A DNA stretch of 64,000 nt from an uncultured Bacteroidales bacterium. GTDB lineage: Bacteria; Bacteroidota; Bacteroidia; Bacteroidales; UBA932. The stretch covers positions 128,321-192,320 of the forward strand of contig ONDR01000005.1 in the NCBI GenBank assembly GCA_900316675.1, written 5' to 3'. This document shows, one piece after another, positions 16,573-26,283 of this stretch. The position numbers were made by a program, and so were the translations under genes. The number at the start of each line of letters is the position of its first letter. The first letter of the stretch is position 1. The notes under the pieces were generated by a model. The model searched no databases and was not told the origin of the DNA. It saw only the letters and a list, made by a program, of their open reading frames with translations.

Positions 16573-19500
16573 ATGAAAAACTTAAAGCTTATTCTTGTGT
16601 GCTTTCTCTTGACTGTTTCTGCTGCAGTTTATGCACAGAACAAGCAGATCACCGGAAAGGTTACAGACGCTAATGGCGCTCCTATCCCCGGTGCTTCTGT
16701 AATATTAGAAGGCACAGCAATCGGAGCCGTTACAGCAGCTGATGGTACTTATTCCATCAAGGTTCCGGCAGAAGGCAATCTTTGGTTCACATTCTTCGGA
16801 ATGAAAACCAAATCCGTCAAGATCGGCGACCAGACCGTAATTAATGTAAGTCTGGAAGAAGACGCTCTTGCTCTTGACGAGGTCGTAGTTACTGCGCAGG
16901 GCCTTACGCGTAAACAGAAGGCCATCGGCTATTCTGCGCAGACTCTCTCTACAGAACAGATTACAACTACCCACAGCTCAGACCTGGGTAACTCACTTGC
17001 CGGTAAGGTGGCAGGTGCACAGTTCTGGGGCGCCGGCGGTGCTACCTTCAATGAGGGTTCAATCGTTCTGCGTGGTGCCACTTCCTATAGTGACGCACAG
17101 GGTAACTCACCTATTTATGTAGTAGACGGTGTTATCACCGGACAGGGTGCAGTCAACATGGACGATGTTGAGAGCATCAACGTCCTGAAGGGACCTGCAG
17201 CTACCGCACTTTACGGTTCCCGTGGTGCAAACGGTGCTGTTATCGTTACTACAAAGAAGGCCGCTGAAGGCAAGGCTGTGATTGAGTTCTCTCACACAAC
17301 TTCAGTTGAGTCTTACTACAACCACATCAAGATTAACAAACTCTATGGTGGTGGTTCTACTACCGACGGTTTGTCAGAGCTCGCTGCAACACAGGGCGCA
17401 GATGCACATGACTATACTTCACCTGCATTCCTGTTGACAGATCTTGGCGACGGAACCTACGCTATGGATTATTATTCAGATGAGAACTGGGGTCCCCGCT
17501 TCGACAACAAGACCCTTGTTCGTTCCGCAATCTCATGGGATCCTACCACTCCTTATTATGGAAAGGCAGAGACCTGGAAGGCTCGTTTGAACCTTAAGGA
17601 CCTTACCCGCAACGCCTGGACCAATACAACCAACATTGCATTCTCCAAGTCAGTTAAGGGTATGAGCACCCGCGTTTCTTTCACCAACGTAGATCGTCAG
17701 GGTGTGATGTACAACTCTAAGGCAGTTCGCCGTTCATTCAGCATCGCTTCTACAATCAAGCCTGCAGAATGGCTCACCGCAAACGTAAGCTACCGCTTCC
17801 GCATGCGTCAGAACAAGAACGCTGCAACTGAGGGTTATTCTGCAGATGGTAACGTTGTTTGCGACTTCACCCAGTGGGGCCAGACCAACGTCGACATCTC
17901 CCAGTACAAGGATTACAAGAGGACTGACGGTACCTGGCGTACCTGGAACATCAAGTCTGCCGACAATCTTGCAGCCAACTTCCACGATAACCCTTACGGT
18001 ACCATGTACAACTACAATTCCGAGAGTACCAACAAGTATCACGTAATTGCAGTTGACCTGTTCGCACAGCTCCCTTATAATATTAAGGTAGGTACCCGTA
18101 TCAACAACTACATTACTACCGGTCAGTACGATGCTAAGCACGGTACCGGTTCTATCAACTGGGATCCTTACTTCAGGACATACCACACTCAGGCCAATGA
18201 CTTCACCATTCAGGGTTATGCTACCTGGGCTGACCAGTTCGTAGACGGCAAACTGTCCGTAGAGGCAGCTGCATTTGCAGAGCAGCGTCAGTACGACTAT
18301 AAGTATCTGAACAGCTACACCAACGGTGGCCTTTCAGTTATCGACTTCTACAATCTTGCAGCTTCTGCAAGCACCTATTCTACAAATAACGAAGAGACCC
18401 ACTTCAAGACCAGGTCATTCTTCGCAAATACAACCATCGGTTGGGATGACCTCGTATTCTTTGACGGCTCTATCCGTTATGACATCGATTCTCGTCTGCC
18501 TCAGAACAAGAACGGTTACCTCTATGGTGGCGCATCTCTTTCCTTCATGGCAAGCAAGCTTGTTAAGGCTGATTGGCTCGATTTCTGGAAAGTACGTGCT
18601 TCTATCGCTCAGGTAGGTTCTACCGTTGGTGCATACCAGATCCTTCCTACCTACACCGTAGGTACCAAGAAGAATGGTCAGACCACTATGTACGAGCCTG
18701 CAACTCTTAAGAACGAGAACGTTAAGCCTACCATCTCTACTTCTTACGAGGTTGGTGCCGAGTTCAAGCTCTTCAAGAATCGCCTGTGGGGTGATATCAA
18801 CTTCTATCGTAAAGATACCAAGAACGATATCATCGATGCAAACGTACTTCCTCAGGCAGGTTATGCATACCGCAAGATCAATGCTGGTCTGGTTCGCAAC
18901 CAGGGTATAGAGATTGTTCTCGGTGGTACTCCCGTTGATACCAAGGACGTAACCTGGACCCTCAGCGGCAACATCGCTAAGAATAGCAACAAGCTTATCG
19001 AACTTACTCCTGATCAGAACGAATACACCATTTACTGGACCAAGTTCTACGAAGCATGGTACAACAAGGCCATCGCCGGCAAGCCTATCGGCGTTATTAC
19101 CGCTGCTTCACGTTTTGCCAAGACAGAAGATGGTACTCCTATCCTGCAGAAGGGTAACGATGCATGGGGTGATGTTCGTCCTACATGGATCCGTGGCGAA
19201 GAAGTTGAGGTTGGTAACGTTCAGCCTAAGTTCACCGGTGGTTTCAGCACCAGTGTACGCTTCAAGAACGTAACTGCTTCTGCATCTCTCGACTACCTTG
19301 TTGGCGGTAAACTCATTTCCTGGACCAACATGTGGGGAACCGGTTCCGGTATCCTTGCTTCTACCGCAAAGATCAACCCTCGTGGTGTGAACGAGCGTGA
19401 GCCTGTTGCATGCGGTGGTGGTGTTTACCTGAAGGGTGTTGATAAGGATGGCAATCCTATCGAGGGTTATTGCGATGCTTACAACTACTATCACTACAAG

Positions 19501-19779
19501 GCATACTACGACGGTGCTTCATGGGCATATGACCGTACATACGTTAAGCTCCGTGAGGTTTCCATCAAGTACGATATTCCTGCAAGCCTCCTTGGCAAGC
19601 TTGGTATCGGTATCTCCAAGGCCAGCATCTCTGCAGTTGCTACCAACCCTTGGCTCATCTACTCCGCCTGCCCGAACCTTGATCCTTCAGAAATCGCAGG
19701 TGTAGATTACAACTACCTCGAGGGCGGTCAGGCTATGTCTACCCGTACCTTCGGTCTTACTCTCAATGTTACATTCTAA
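16573..19779 (+). CDS. SusC/RagA-type TonB-linked outer-membrane transporter
   Basis: A 1068-residue protein of standard SusC length. In order: signal peptide (ending AAVYAQ), a carboxypeptidase-regulatory-like domain (about 25-100: KQITGKVTDANGAPIPGASV), a TonB-box/plug region (ALDEVVVTAQG, then the SusC plug signature NVLKGPAATALYGSRGANG near 205), and a 22-strand barrel ending TFGLTLNVTF. It imports oligosaccharides or peptides with its SusD partner. No glycoside hydrolase or peptidase is adjacent, so the substrate is unknown. Confidence 0.96.
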   Translation: MKNLKLILVCFLLTVSAAVYAQNKQITGKVTDANGAPIPGASVILEGTAIGAVTAADGTYSIKVPAEGNLWFTFFGMKTKSVKIGDQTVINVSLEEDALALDEVVVTAQGLTRKQKAIGYSAQTLSTEQITTTHSSDLGNSLAGKVAGAQFWGAGGATFNEGSIVLRGATSYSDAQGNSPIYVVDGVITGQGAVNMDDVESINVLKGPAATALYGSRGANGAVIVTTKKAAEGKAVIEFSHTTSVESYYNHIKINKLYGGGSTTDGLSELAATQGADAHDYTSPAFLLTDLGDGTYAMDYYSDENWGPRFDNKTLVRSAISWDPTTPYYGKAETWKARLNLKDLTRNAWTNTTNIAFSKSVKGMSTRVSFTNVDRQGVMYNSKAVRRSFSIASTIKPAEWLTANVSYRFRMRQNKNAATEGYSADGNVVCDFTQWGQTNVDISQYKDYKRTDGTWRTWNIKSADNLAANFHDNPYGTMYNYNSESTNKYHVIAVDLFAQLPYNIKVGTRINNYITTGQYDAKHGTGSINWDPYFRTYHTQANDFTIQGYATWADQFVDGKLSVEAAAFAEQRQYDYKYLNSYTNGGLSVIDFYNLAASASTYSTNNEETHFKTRSFFANTTIGWDDLVFFDGSIRYDIDSRLPQNKNGYLYGGASLSFMASKLVKADWLDFWKVRASIAQVGSTVGAYQILPTYTVGTKKNGQTTMYEPATLKNENVKPTISTSYEVGAEFKLFKNRLWGDINFYRKDTKNDIIDANVLPQAGYAYRKINAGLVRNQGIEIVLGGTPVDTKDVTWTLSGNIAKNSNKLIELTPDQNEYTIYWTKFYEAWYNKAIAGKPIGVITAASRFAKTEDGTPILQKGNDAWGDVRPTWIRGEEVEVGNVQPKFTGGFSTSVRFKNVTASASLDYLVGGKLISWTNMWGTGSGILASTAKINPRGVNEREPVACGGGVYLKGVDKDGNPIEGYCDAYNYYHYKAYYDGASWAYDRTYVKLREVSIKYDIPASLLGKLGIGISKASISAVATNPWLIYSACPNLDPSEIAGVDYNYLEGGQAMSTRTFGLTLNVTF

Positions 19780-19797
19780 TCTAGGGAGGAGAAAACT

Positions 19798-21786
19798 ATG
19801 AAAAAGATATATAGCATATTGCTCTCTGCTTTAGCAGCTTCCGTACTTTTCACCGCCTGCGATCCCAAAGACTTCGGTGACATCAACAAGGACCCGAACA
19901 ATCCTTCTACACCGTTCACAAACTACCTCTTCACAAACGCATGTACTTACGTACCTTACTATGTGCTGGGTAGCGCTACCAACGGTTACGATCCTTGGAT
20001 GCAGGAGTGGCCTGGATATATTTCAGAGTCAAAGAACAACCAGTATGGCCCGCTCGGTACTACTACACAGTATTCCGGTGCCCAGACCATCTACCTTTAC
20101 GCTTTGCGTAACCTTAACCAGATTATTGAGCTGAACGAGAACGAGGCTACCGTAAACGAGTCCAACGTTGGTATCCTTGGTACATCAGCAAACCAGATTG
20201 CTGCAGCCAAGACCCTGTCTGCTTACTACTACATGTCCATTACCGATATCGTAGGTCCTATCGTGCTTTCACAGGCATTCAAGGGTAAGTCAGAGAATAA
20301 CTGGACACCTGAGTACGACTCACAGGAGTCTGTATACAGCCAGTTGGACGAGAGCCTTACCGCAGCATACTCACAGTTCGATGAGAATGGTACCCTCAGC
20401 GCTTCTGCTGACGTACTCTTCGGCGGTAACATCGCTAAATGGAAGAAGCTGAACGCATCCCTGCGTATGCTCCTTGCCATCAAGCTCTGTGACGTTGCTC
20501 CCGAGGTTGGTAAGAGCCGCTTTGCTGCAGCTTATGCACAGGGTGGTATGGAGTCTGCTTCCGACGGTCTCTTCTACACTTACGACGACCTTACCTGGAA
20601 CCGTCTGTACTATTGGGTATCCCCCGATAACCCCAGTGCAGGTTTCAACGCTGTTCCTAACAAGTTCATCGTAGATGCAATGAAGGAACTCAAGGATGAC
20701 CGTATGTGGGCTTACTTCGATATCGAAGGCTACCGCGGTGAGCGTAAGGAAAGCATCTTCCCTCGCGACCAGCACTCTTCATTCTACGGTGTTCCGTTCG
20801 GCCTTGGCAGCAATGCCGCCGTTAACGAGTGGGTTGACTGCTGCGCTTCTATCAACAGCAAGCTCATCACCATGACCGCTACCATTCCTGTTATTCCTGC
20901 CGCACGTGTTCTCCTTACCGAGGCCGAGGCTGCTCAGCGTGGATGGATCAGCGCAGATCCTAAGGCTCTGTACGAGGCCGGTATCAAGGCTTCCTTCGAG
21001 CAGTGGGGTGTAAACGGTGCTGACAAGTATATCAAGAGCGCAGGCGTTGCTTTCACAGCTGACAAGGCTATCGAGCAGATTGCTACCCAGAGATGGATCG
21101 CTTCTTACATGTCCGATGGTGTTGAGGCTTGGTCTGACTGGCGTCGTCTTGACATACCTAAGCTTCCTGTAGGCCCTGGTGCCATCACCAACAATGTTAA
21201 GCACTATCCTTACCGTCTTGCATACTACACAGACTACGATGTTGCTTACAACTACGACAACTACGTTAAGGCTGTCGCTATGCTCAATGGTGGCACAGAT
21301 GATACCAACAGCCGTCTGTGGTGGGATGTCGCTGACAACTGGGAAGGCGTTCTTTCAGAGGAAGAGTGCAAGCCTCAGGTTGTTATCCCCGCCGATTGGC
21401 AGGTTTGGAAGACCGGTACCATGCAGTACGGTTTTGAATACTACAGTGGTTCTCCTCTCTATGAGCCTCATGCAACCACAATCTATCAGGATGTCAACCA
21501 TCCCGGTGTATACAAGATTGAACCTTATGCAGATGCTTCACTTGTAATTGAGCTTGATTCCAAGGACAACTCTTTCCGCTATGCAGTTCAGGTCGTAGGT
21601 ACTGATACCGCAGGTGACATCACTGCAGCTGACTGGGATGCCGACCAGGGTACTGACCACTCCGATGATCCTTCATATCGTGGTTACTTTGACAGCGATG
21701 AAGGCGGATGGCTCTTCATGACCATCTGGAGAATCAATGGCAAAGTTGCTGCTTACGGTTACGATGCCTTCTTTGAGGACGAGTAA
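19798..21786 (+). CDS. SusD/RagB-like lipoprotein with an extra C-terminal domain
   Basis: A 662-residue surface lipoprotein (lipobox FTAC near residue 20; CDPKDFGDINKDPNNPS resembles SusD-like family 2). The TPR-like body runs to about residue 515, where family members usually finish with a DxRLWWDV motif (NSRLWWDVADNW here). About 145 more residues follow, with beta-rich, Asp-rich sequence (GDITAADWDADQGTDH, GYFDSDEGGWLF). The body should cap the SusC transporter encoded 18 bp upstream. The extra domain may bind ligand; it is not recognised. Confidence 0.9.
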   Translation: MKKIYSILLSALAASVLFTACDPKDFGDINKDPNNPSTPFTNYLFTNACTYVPYYVLGSATNGYDPWMQEWPGYISESKNNQYGPLGTTTQYSGAQTIYLYALRNLNQIIELNENEATVNESNVGILGTSANQIAAAKTLSAYYYMSITDIVGPIVLSQAFKGKSENNWTPEYDSQESVYSQLDESLTAAYSQFDENGTLSASADVLFGGNIAKWKKLNASLRMLLAIKLCDVAPEVGKSRFAAAYAQGGMESASDGLFYTYDDLTWNRLYYWVSPDNPSAGFNAVPNKFIVDAMKELKDDRMWAYFDIEGYRGERKESIFPRDQHSSFYGVPFGLGSNAAVNEWVDCCASINSKLITMTATIPVIPAARVLLTEAEAAQRGWISADPKALYEAGIKASFEQWGVNGADKYIKSAGVAFTADKAIEQIATQRWIASYMSDGVEAWSDWRRLDIPKLPVGPGAITNNVKHYPYRLAYYTDYDVAYNYDNYVKAVAMLNGGTDDTNSRLWWDVADNWEGVLSEEECKPQVVIPADWQVWKTGTMQYGFEYYSGSPLYEPHATTIYQDVNHPGVYKIEPYADASLVIELDSKDNSFRYAVQVVGTDTAGDITAADWDADQGTDHSDDPSYRGYFDSDEGGWLFMTIWRINGKVAAYGYDAFFEDE

Positions 21787-21801
21787 TTAAAAATCTCTAT
21801 A

Positions 21802-21836
21802 AAAAGGCGGACAGCGTTAAACTGTCCGCTTTTTTT
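21802..21836 (+). terminator. Rho-independent terminator of the SusC/SusD operon
   Basis: The stem GCGGACAG / CTGTCCGC with a 7-nt loop is flanked by an A run and a run of seven T, 16 bp after the SusD stop codon. Confidence 0.9.
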
Positions 21837-21838
21837 GT

Positions 21839-21846
21839 TATATTTG
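21839..21846 (+). promoter_or_regulatory. Candidate -7 element for pgi
   Basis: TATATTTG fits TAnnTTTG and lies 37 bp before pgi. No TTTG occurs at the expected -33 distance, where the terminator stem lies, so this is tentative. Confidence 0.4.
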
Positions 21847-21883
21847 TAGTCAATGTCTTAGAAAACAAAAACATAGCACACAT

Positions 21884-23218
21884 ATGATAACAGTTGATCT
21901 GAAAGGTTGCTCTACCTTTGTTAAACCAGAGCAGTACAAAGCTTATGTAAAGAAGGCTCTTGATGCCTTTGATGTCCTTGAAAGCGAAAAAGGCGCCGGC
22001 AATGACTTCCTTGGCTGGAAGCATCTTGCATCAGAGACTCCGGAGTCTATTATCGCCGGTTGTGAGGCCGTTCGCGATAGCTGGAAGGCCAAAGGCGTAG
22101 ACCTTGTAATAGTAATTGGCATCGGCGGTTCATATCTTGGAGCCCGCTGCGCCATCGAGGCCCTTTCCGGCAACTTCGACAAATTGCTCAAAGGCCCCAA
22201 GGCTGCCCCGGATGTAGTATTCGCCGGCAACAATCTTTCAGAAGAGTATCTTGCAGAGCTTATGGATCTGGCAGCACAGCGCAATACCGCCTGCGTAGTC
22301 ATTTCCAAGAGCGGTACTACCACAGAGCCTGCCGTAGCCTTCCGTATCGTTAAGGCCTTCATAGAGAAGAACTATAAAGACGCAGCAGAGCGTATCGTTG
22401 CCATCACTGATGCAAAGAAGGGCGCCCTCAAGACCCTGTCTACACAGGAAGGCTACAAGACCTTCGTGGTTCCGGATAACGTAGGCGGCCGCTTCTCCGT
22501 ACTTACCCCTGTAGGCCTTCTGCCCATAGTTATTGCCGGCTTCGACATCCGTGCAATGCTTGCCGGTGCTGCAGAAATGGAGAAGACACTTGCTGTCAAG
22601 TCAGAGGACAATGCTGCAATTCAGTACGCTGCAATGCGTAACCTGCTTTATACAGAGCTCGGTAAGAAGGTAGAGATTATGGTTACCTACAATCCCAAGT
22701 TCCAGTATCTTGGCGAATGGTGGAAGCAGCTCTATGGAGAGTCTGAGGGCAAGGATGGCAAGGGTATCTTCCCTGCATCCGTAAACAATACCGCAGACCT
22801 TCATTCAATGGGCCAGTTCATCCAGGAGGGCGACAGGGTTATGTTCGAGACCGTAATCAACATAAAGAAAGCCAACCGCAGCGTTGTAATCGAGGCCGAC
22901 GAGCAGAACCTTGATCAGCTTAACTTCCTTGCAGGCAAGCATGTAGAGCATTGTGGCGCCATGGCACAGCTGGGCACCAAACTTGCCCACATCGATGGCG
23001 GCGTGCCTCAGGTAGAGGTTACGATCGACCATATCGATGCCAAGATCCTTGGCGGTCTGTTCTATTTCTTCGAGTTCGCCTGCGGCGTAAGTGCTTACAC
23101 CCTTGGCGTGAATCCTTTCAACCAGCCCGGCGTAGAGGCATACAAGAAGAATATGTTCGCCCTGCTTGAAAAACCTGGTTACGAAGAGCAGACTAAGTCT
23201 ATCCGCAAAAGACTGTAA
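21884..23218 (+). CDS. pgi: Glucose-6-phosphate isomerase
   Basis: A 444-residue enzyme of the shorter bacterial class. It interconverts glucose 6-phosphate and fructose 6-phosphate. Visible are the sugar-phosphate loop VIGIGGSYLGARCAIEAL (about 76-93), the second SIS phosphate loop VISKSGTTTEPAVAF (about 140-154), the catalytic GGRFSVLTPVGLLP (about 200-213) and the C-terminal lysine region LGVNPFNQPGVEAYKKN. It overlaps the next gene by one base (TAATG), so the two are translationally coupled. Confidence 0.97.
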   Translation: MITVDLKGCSTFVKPEQYKAYVKKALDAFDVLESEKGAGNDFLGWKHLASETPESIIAGCEAVRDSWKAKGVDLVIVIGIGGSYLGARCAIEALSGNFDKLLKGPKAAPDVVFAGNNLSEEYLAELMDLAAQRNTACVVISKSGTTTEPAVAFRIVKAFIEKNYKDAAERIVAITDAKKGALKTLSTQEGYKTFVVPDNVGGRFSVLTPVGLLPIVIAGFDIRAMLAGAAEMEKTLAVKSEDNAAIQYAAMRNLLYTELGKKVEIMVTYNPKFQYLGEWWKQLYGESEGKDGKGIFPASVNNTADLHSMGQFIQEGDRVMFETVINIKKANRSVVIEADEQNLDQLNFLAGKHVEHCGAMAQLGTKLAHIDGGVPQVEVTIDHIDAKILGGLFYFFEFACGVSAYTLGVNPFNQPGVEAYKKNMFALLEKPGYEEQTKSIRKRL

Positions 23219-23997
23219 TGAAAAAGATTTTCACATTGGCACTGGGCCTGCTGGCGTGCGTTACGCTGGCAGCCCAGGAGCATAAAGTGGCCGTAGCCGC
23301 CCACAGGGGCTTCTGGAACGGCAATTATGAGAATACCATCGCTTCTCTTGCAAAAGCGCAGGAGTGTGAGTTCTGGGGCAGTGAGTTCGATGTCCAGATG
23401 ACATCGGACGGCGTGCCTGTAGTTAATCACGACGACACGGTGGGCGGTGTGGCAATACACGACAATCCTTTTTCTGCCCTGGCAGAGGTGCGTCTTCCTA
23501 ACGGAGAAAAGGTTTCTACCCTGGACGAGTATCTGGAGCAAGGCGCCAAGAGCGACAAGACCGTGCTGGTACTTGAAATCAAGATCCAGAAGAGCGTAGA
23601 TAAGACCATCGAACTTACTGACAAGTGTATCGCTGCTCTTAAGAAATATGACTTGTACAAGCCTTCAAGGGTGATTTTCATCTCTTTCAGCTACGATGCC
23701 TGCAAGTATCTTGCACAGGTTGCTCCTGAATTCACCAACCAGTACCTGTCCGGCAAAAAGTCTCCGGAAGAGGTTCATGCAGATGGCATCAACGGAATAG
23801 ATTACCATATTTCTTACTTCCGCAAGAATCTGGATTGGGTTAAGCAGGCTCACGATATGGGCATGTCTGTAAACGTTTGGACTGTCAGCGACGAGGCTGG
23901 TATCAATGAAATGATAGCCCTTGACGTTGACTGTATTACTACCAATGCCCCGGACCTTGTGCGTTCCCTTTTGGGCGCAAAAGAGCTTAAGAACTGA
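23218..23997 (+). CDS. Glycerophosphodiester phosphodiesterase, secreted
   Basis: A 259-residue GDPD-family protein with a signal peptide (MKKIFTLALGLLACVTLAAQ). The catalytic block AAHRGFWNGNYENTIAS (His and Asn-Thr) is followed by EFDVQMTSDGVPVVNHDDTVG with the Glu/Asp metal ligands and the catalytic His. The C-terminal VNVWTVSDEAGINEMIALDVDCITTN-type strand-loop is typical. It hydrolyses glycerophosphodiesters to glycerol 3-phosphate plus an alcohol in the periplasm. It is coupled to pgi by a TAATG overlap. Confidence 0.93.
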   Translation: MKKIFTLALGLLACVTLAAQEHKVAVAAHRGFWNGNYENTIASLAKAQECEFWGSEFDVQMTSDGVPVVNHDDTVGGVAIHDNPFSALAEVRLPNGEKVSTLDEYLEQGAKSDKTVLVLEIKIQKSVDKTIELTDKCIAALKKYDLYKPSRVIFISFSYDACKYLAQVAPEFTNQYLSGKKSPEEVHADGINGIDYHISYFRKNLDWVKQAHDMGMSVNVWTVSDEAGINEMIALDVDCITTNAPDLVRSLLGAKELKN

Positions 23998-24004
23998 AAA
24001 TATT

Positions 24005-24035
24005 TTTGCAGATTCGCAAAAAAGCCGTATATTTG
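24005..24035 (+). promoter_or_regulatory. Promoter of the initiator tRNA gene
   Basis: TTTG (24005-24008), exactly 19 bp, then TATATTTG (24028-24035). This is a textbook Bacteroidetes primary-sigma promoter, 12 bp before the tRNA 5' end. Confidence 0.8.
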
Positions 24036-24047
24036 CAGTCCTAACAT

Positions 24048-24120
<73 letters not shown>

Positions 24121-24128
24121 CTAAACAG

Positions 24129-24151
24129 GCCAGCCATTGAGGCTGGCTTTT
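24129..24151. terminator. Terminator between tRNA-fMet and hisS
   Basis: The stem GCCAGCC / GGCTGGC with loop ATTGA is followed by four T on the plus strand. It lies between convergent genes (tRNA-fMet rightward, hisS leftward ending at 24159) and may serve both. Confidence 0.7.
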
Positions 24152-24158
24152 CTGTTTG

Positions 24159-25541
24159 CTAGTTCAGGAAAGCAAGGATGCCGTTGATGTCGGTGGCGGC
24201 AAAGGACTGCTGGTCACCGGTAGAAAGATTCTTGATGTTGATGGTACCGGACTCGGCCTCGTTGGAACCGTTGATAGAAATAAACGGAATACCCTTGCGA
24301 TCTGCAAAGTCGAACTGCTTCTTAAGCTTGCCCGCATCAGGATAAATCTCGCAAGCTATACCCTTGGCCCTCAGCTCTTTAGCGATAGGAATAAGGTAAG
24401 GGAGAACAGCGGAGTCCATGTTCGCAAAGAGCAGGGTAGTAGAGGTGGTAAGCCCTGCAGGGAACTTATCAAGACCCTTCAGAACATCGTAAATACGATC
24501 AGCACCAAATGAAATACCTACACCTGACAGGCCCGGAAGTCCGAAGATACCGGTAAGGTTATCGTAACGGCCACCGCCGCAGATGCTGCCAATTGCATAA
24601 TCTGCAGCCTTAACCTCAAAGATAGCGCCGGTATAGTAGTTAAGACCACGAGCAAGGGAAAGATCAATCTCTACCTTGTTGCCGATATTTGCCGCATCAA
24701 TGAAGCCAAACAGTTCTTCAAGCTCGTCCAAACCCTTTTGGCCGGCCTCTGATACGATACCGGAAGCGGATTTGCCGCTCATCAAGTCACGCATAACGGC
24801 CAATTTCTCTGCCGTAGAACCGCTAAGACCAAGAACAGGCTCGATTACGGCGATAGCCTCGGCCGTCAGGCCGCGCTCTGCCATCTCTTCCTTAACTGCA
24901 TCAAGACCAATCTTGTCCAATTTGTCAATGGCAACGGTAATGTCAACCACCTTGTCCGGGAAACCGGCAATCTCTGCCAGTCCGGTAAGCACCTTGCGGT
25001 TGTTGATCTTTATAATGACGTTGATTCCGAATTTTGTGAAAACGGTATCTACAATCTGTACAAGCTCAAGCTCGTTCAGCTGGGAGTTGCTGCCCACAAC
25101 GTCTGCATCGCACTGATAAAATTCGCGATAACGACCCTTCTGGGGACGGTCAGCACGCCATACCGGCTGAATCTGGAACCTTCTGAAGGGGAAGGAAATC
25201 TCGTTCTGATGCTGTACCACGTAACGGGCAAAAGGAACGGTAAGGTCGTACCTAAGACCCTTTTCGCACACCTGCTTTGTAATGGCGGCGCTGCCAGCTG
25301 ACAAATCAACATCGGCAAAAGCATCTCCGGAATTAAGAATGCGGAAAAGAAGCTTGTCGCCCTCGTCTCCGTACTTGCCCAGCAGCGTGGAAAGATTCTC
25401 CATTGCCGGAGTCTCTATCTGTGAATAGCCGTAAGTCTTGTAAACGCTCCTGATTGTGTCGAATATATAATTACGCTCCGCCATCTCTGCGATGCCGAAG
25501 TCTCTGGTGCCTTTGGGTATAGTGGGTGTAGTTTTTGCCAT
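24159..25541 (-). CDS. hisS: Histidyl-tRNA synthetase with prophage-supplied 5' end
   Basis: A 460-residue class II synthetase. Visible are motif 1 with [16 protein letters not shown], motif 2 [23 protein letters not shown], the HisA-type motif [11 protein letters not shown], motif 3 [15 protein letters not shown] and the C-terminal anticodon-binding domain. Chosen start: ATG at 25541 ([16 protein letters not shown]); the frame is open further upstream only because phage sequence continues. Bacteroidales HisRS normally begin [14 protein letters not shown]. That exact start survives as a stub at 63617-63655, 38 kb away, showing that the prophage replaced the first codons. It lies 26 bp behind the prophage lipoprotein gene on the same strand. 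Confidence 0.95.
   Translation of the reverse strand: MAKTTPTIPKGTRDFGIAEMAERNYIFDTIRSVYKTYGYSQIETPAMENLSTLLGKYGDEGDKLLFRILNSGDAFADVDLSAGSAAITKQVCEKGLRYDLTVPFARYVVQHQNEISFPFRRFQIQPVWRADRPQKGRYREFYQCDADVVGSNSQLNELELVQIVDTVFTKFGINVIIKINNRKVLTGLAEIAGFPDKVVDITVAIDKLDKIGLDAVKEEMAERGLTAEAIAVIEPVLGLSGSTAEKLAVMRDLMSGKSASGIVSEAGQKGLDELEELFGFIDAANIGNKVEIDLSLARGLNYYTGAIFEVKAADYAIGSICGGGRYDNLTGIFGLPGLSGVGISFGADRIYDVLKGLDKFPAGLTTSTTLLFANMDSAVLPYLIPIAKELRAKGIACEIYPDAGKLKKQFDFADRKGIPFISINGSNEAESGTINIKNLSTGDQQSFAATDINGILAFLN
25506..25520. other. Left attachment junction (attL) in hisS codons 8-12
   Basis: Here the hisS reading frame encodes Ile-Pro-Lys-Gly-Thr, the segment also encoded at the right junction (63623-63637). 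The two DNA copies share TTGGG exactly (25513-25517 and 63630-63634) with scattered matches around it, so crossover occurred in or near this segment. The exact core cannot be fixed without an empty site. Confidence 0.7.
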
Positions 25542-25567
25542 TGATATACAAGTAGTTAAATAGTCCC

Positions 25568-25966
25568 TTATTCCGTTTGCTGAAAATTTGCTGCTTCCAG
25601 GGTAAACGGCAGCGTTTTGGTCGTCTCTATATCGGTGGTATGCGAACCCCACACCGTGCGGCCTGCTATATCGGCTTCCAGCGTTTCGCCGGTAAAGCGG
25701 GCCATTATCGTAAGATCGCTGCCACCCTGGCGGCAGGTGTAGGTATAACGCGGCCACCGGCCTTTCGTCTCAAACGGCCCGATGCTGGCTATTTGCTGGC
25801 CATCTTCCGTAAAGGCGTTATAGGCCACGCAGTCGCCGTGTATAATATGTATTTCCAGTAGGCGCGTGCCATCGTCGCCACGCCAGACGTATGTACCCGG
25901 CACAGGGTGGCGCGCTGAGCAAGCCGCCAGAACCAGGGCGGCCACCAGTACAGCTATACGTTTCAT
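25568..25966 (-). CDS. Small prophage lipoprotein next to the repressor
   Basis: A 132-residue protein with a lipoprotein signal ([19 protein letters not shown]; lipobox LAAC). The mature part looks like a small beta barrel or lipocalin-like fold ([31 protein letters not shown]) resembling NlpE/META-type lipoproteins. Its start overlaps the repressor stop (ATGA), so it should be made in the lysogen. Lysogenic lipoproteins often block superinfection or alter the envelope; that is inference here. hisS starts 26 bp downstream. Confidence 0.72.
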   Translation of the reverse strand: MKRIAVLVAALVLAACSARHPVPGTYVWRGDDGTRLLEIHIIHGDCVAYNAFTEDGQQIASIGPFETKGRWPRYTYTCRQGGSDLTIMARFTGETLEADIAGRTVWGSHTTDIETTKTLPFTLEAANFQQTE

Positions 25967-26283
25967 TTCTCCAACATTTTAAGCAGCTGGGCTATCTGCC
26001 TGTCCTTTTCCTCTATGATAGACAGGAAGCGGTTTACCACCGCGCTGTCGTTTCCGTTTGTGGTGTTACCGCTGCCAGTTATGGCCACGCCGGCGGTTTC
26101 GCCGTATAGGGCGGCTATGCTGATCCCGAACGCCGCGCTAAACTTTTCCAGCAGCCCGCTTTTAACGTCTGCCACACTAACCGCCTGGTTAAGATGCTGC
26201 GGTGTCATTTCCAGTAAACGCGCAGCGGAAGCCATTGTATAGCCACTTTCGGCTATGATTTTCTTTAATTTTTCGCCAGTCAT
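25963..26283 (-). CDS. Phage repressor-type HTH protein
   Basis: A 106-residue protein. A helix-turn-helix is visible at about residues 5-45 (KKIIAESGYTMASAARLLEMTPQHLNQ), followed by a linker and a C-terminal coiled helix ([18 protein letters not shown]) suited to dimerisation. The frame extends upstream, but ATG at 26283 places the HTH at the N-terminus as in CI/Cro-like proteins. It is the first gene of a leftward operon with the lipoprotein (4-bp overlap) and then hisS, opposite the early genes, which is the position of a lysogeny repressor. No peptidase domain is present. Confidence 0.72.
   Translation of the reverse strand: MTGEKLKKIIAESGYTMASAARLLEMTPQHLNQAVSVADVKSGLLEKFSAAFGISIAALYGETAGVAITGSGNTTNGNDSAVVNRFLSIIEEKDRQIAQLLKMLEK

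Noticed and set aside
25542..25757. N-terminal extension of HisRS into the prophage
   Set aside because: The frame is open by chance opposite the lipoprotein gene sequence. The conserved region starts just after Met 25541, and the displaced native start has a similar length.
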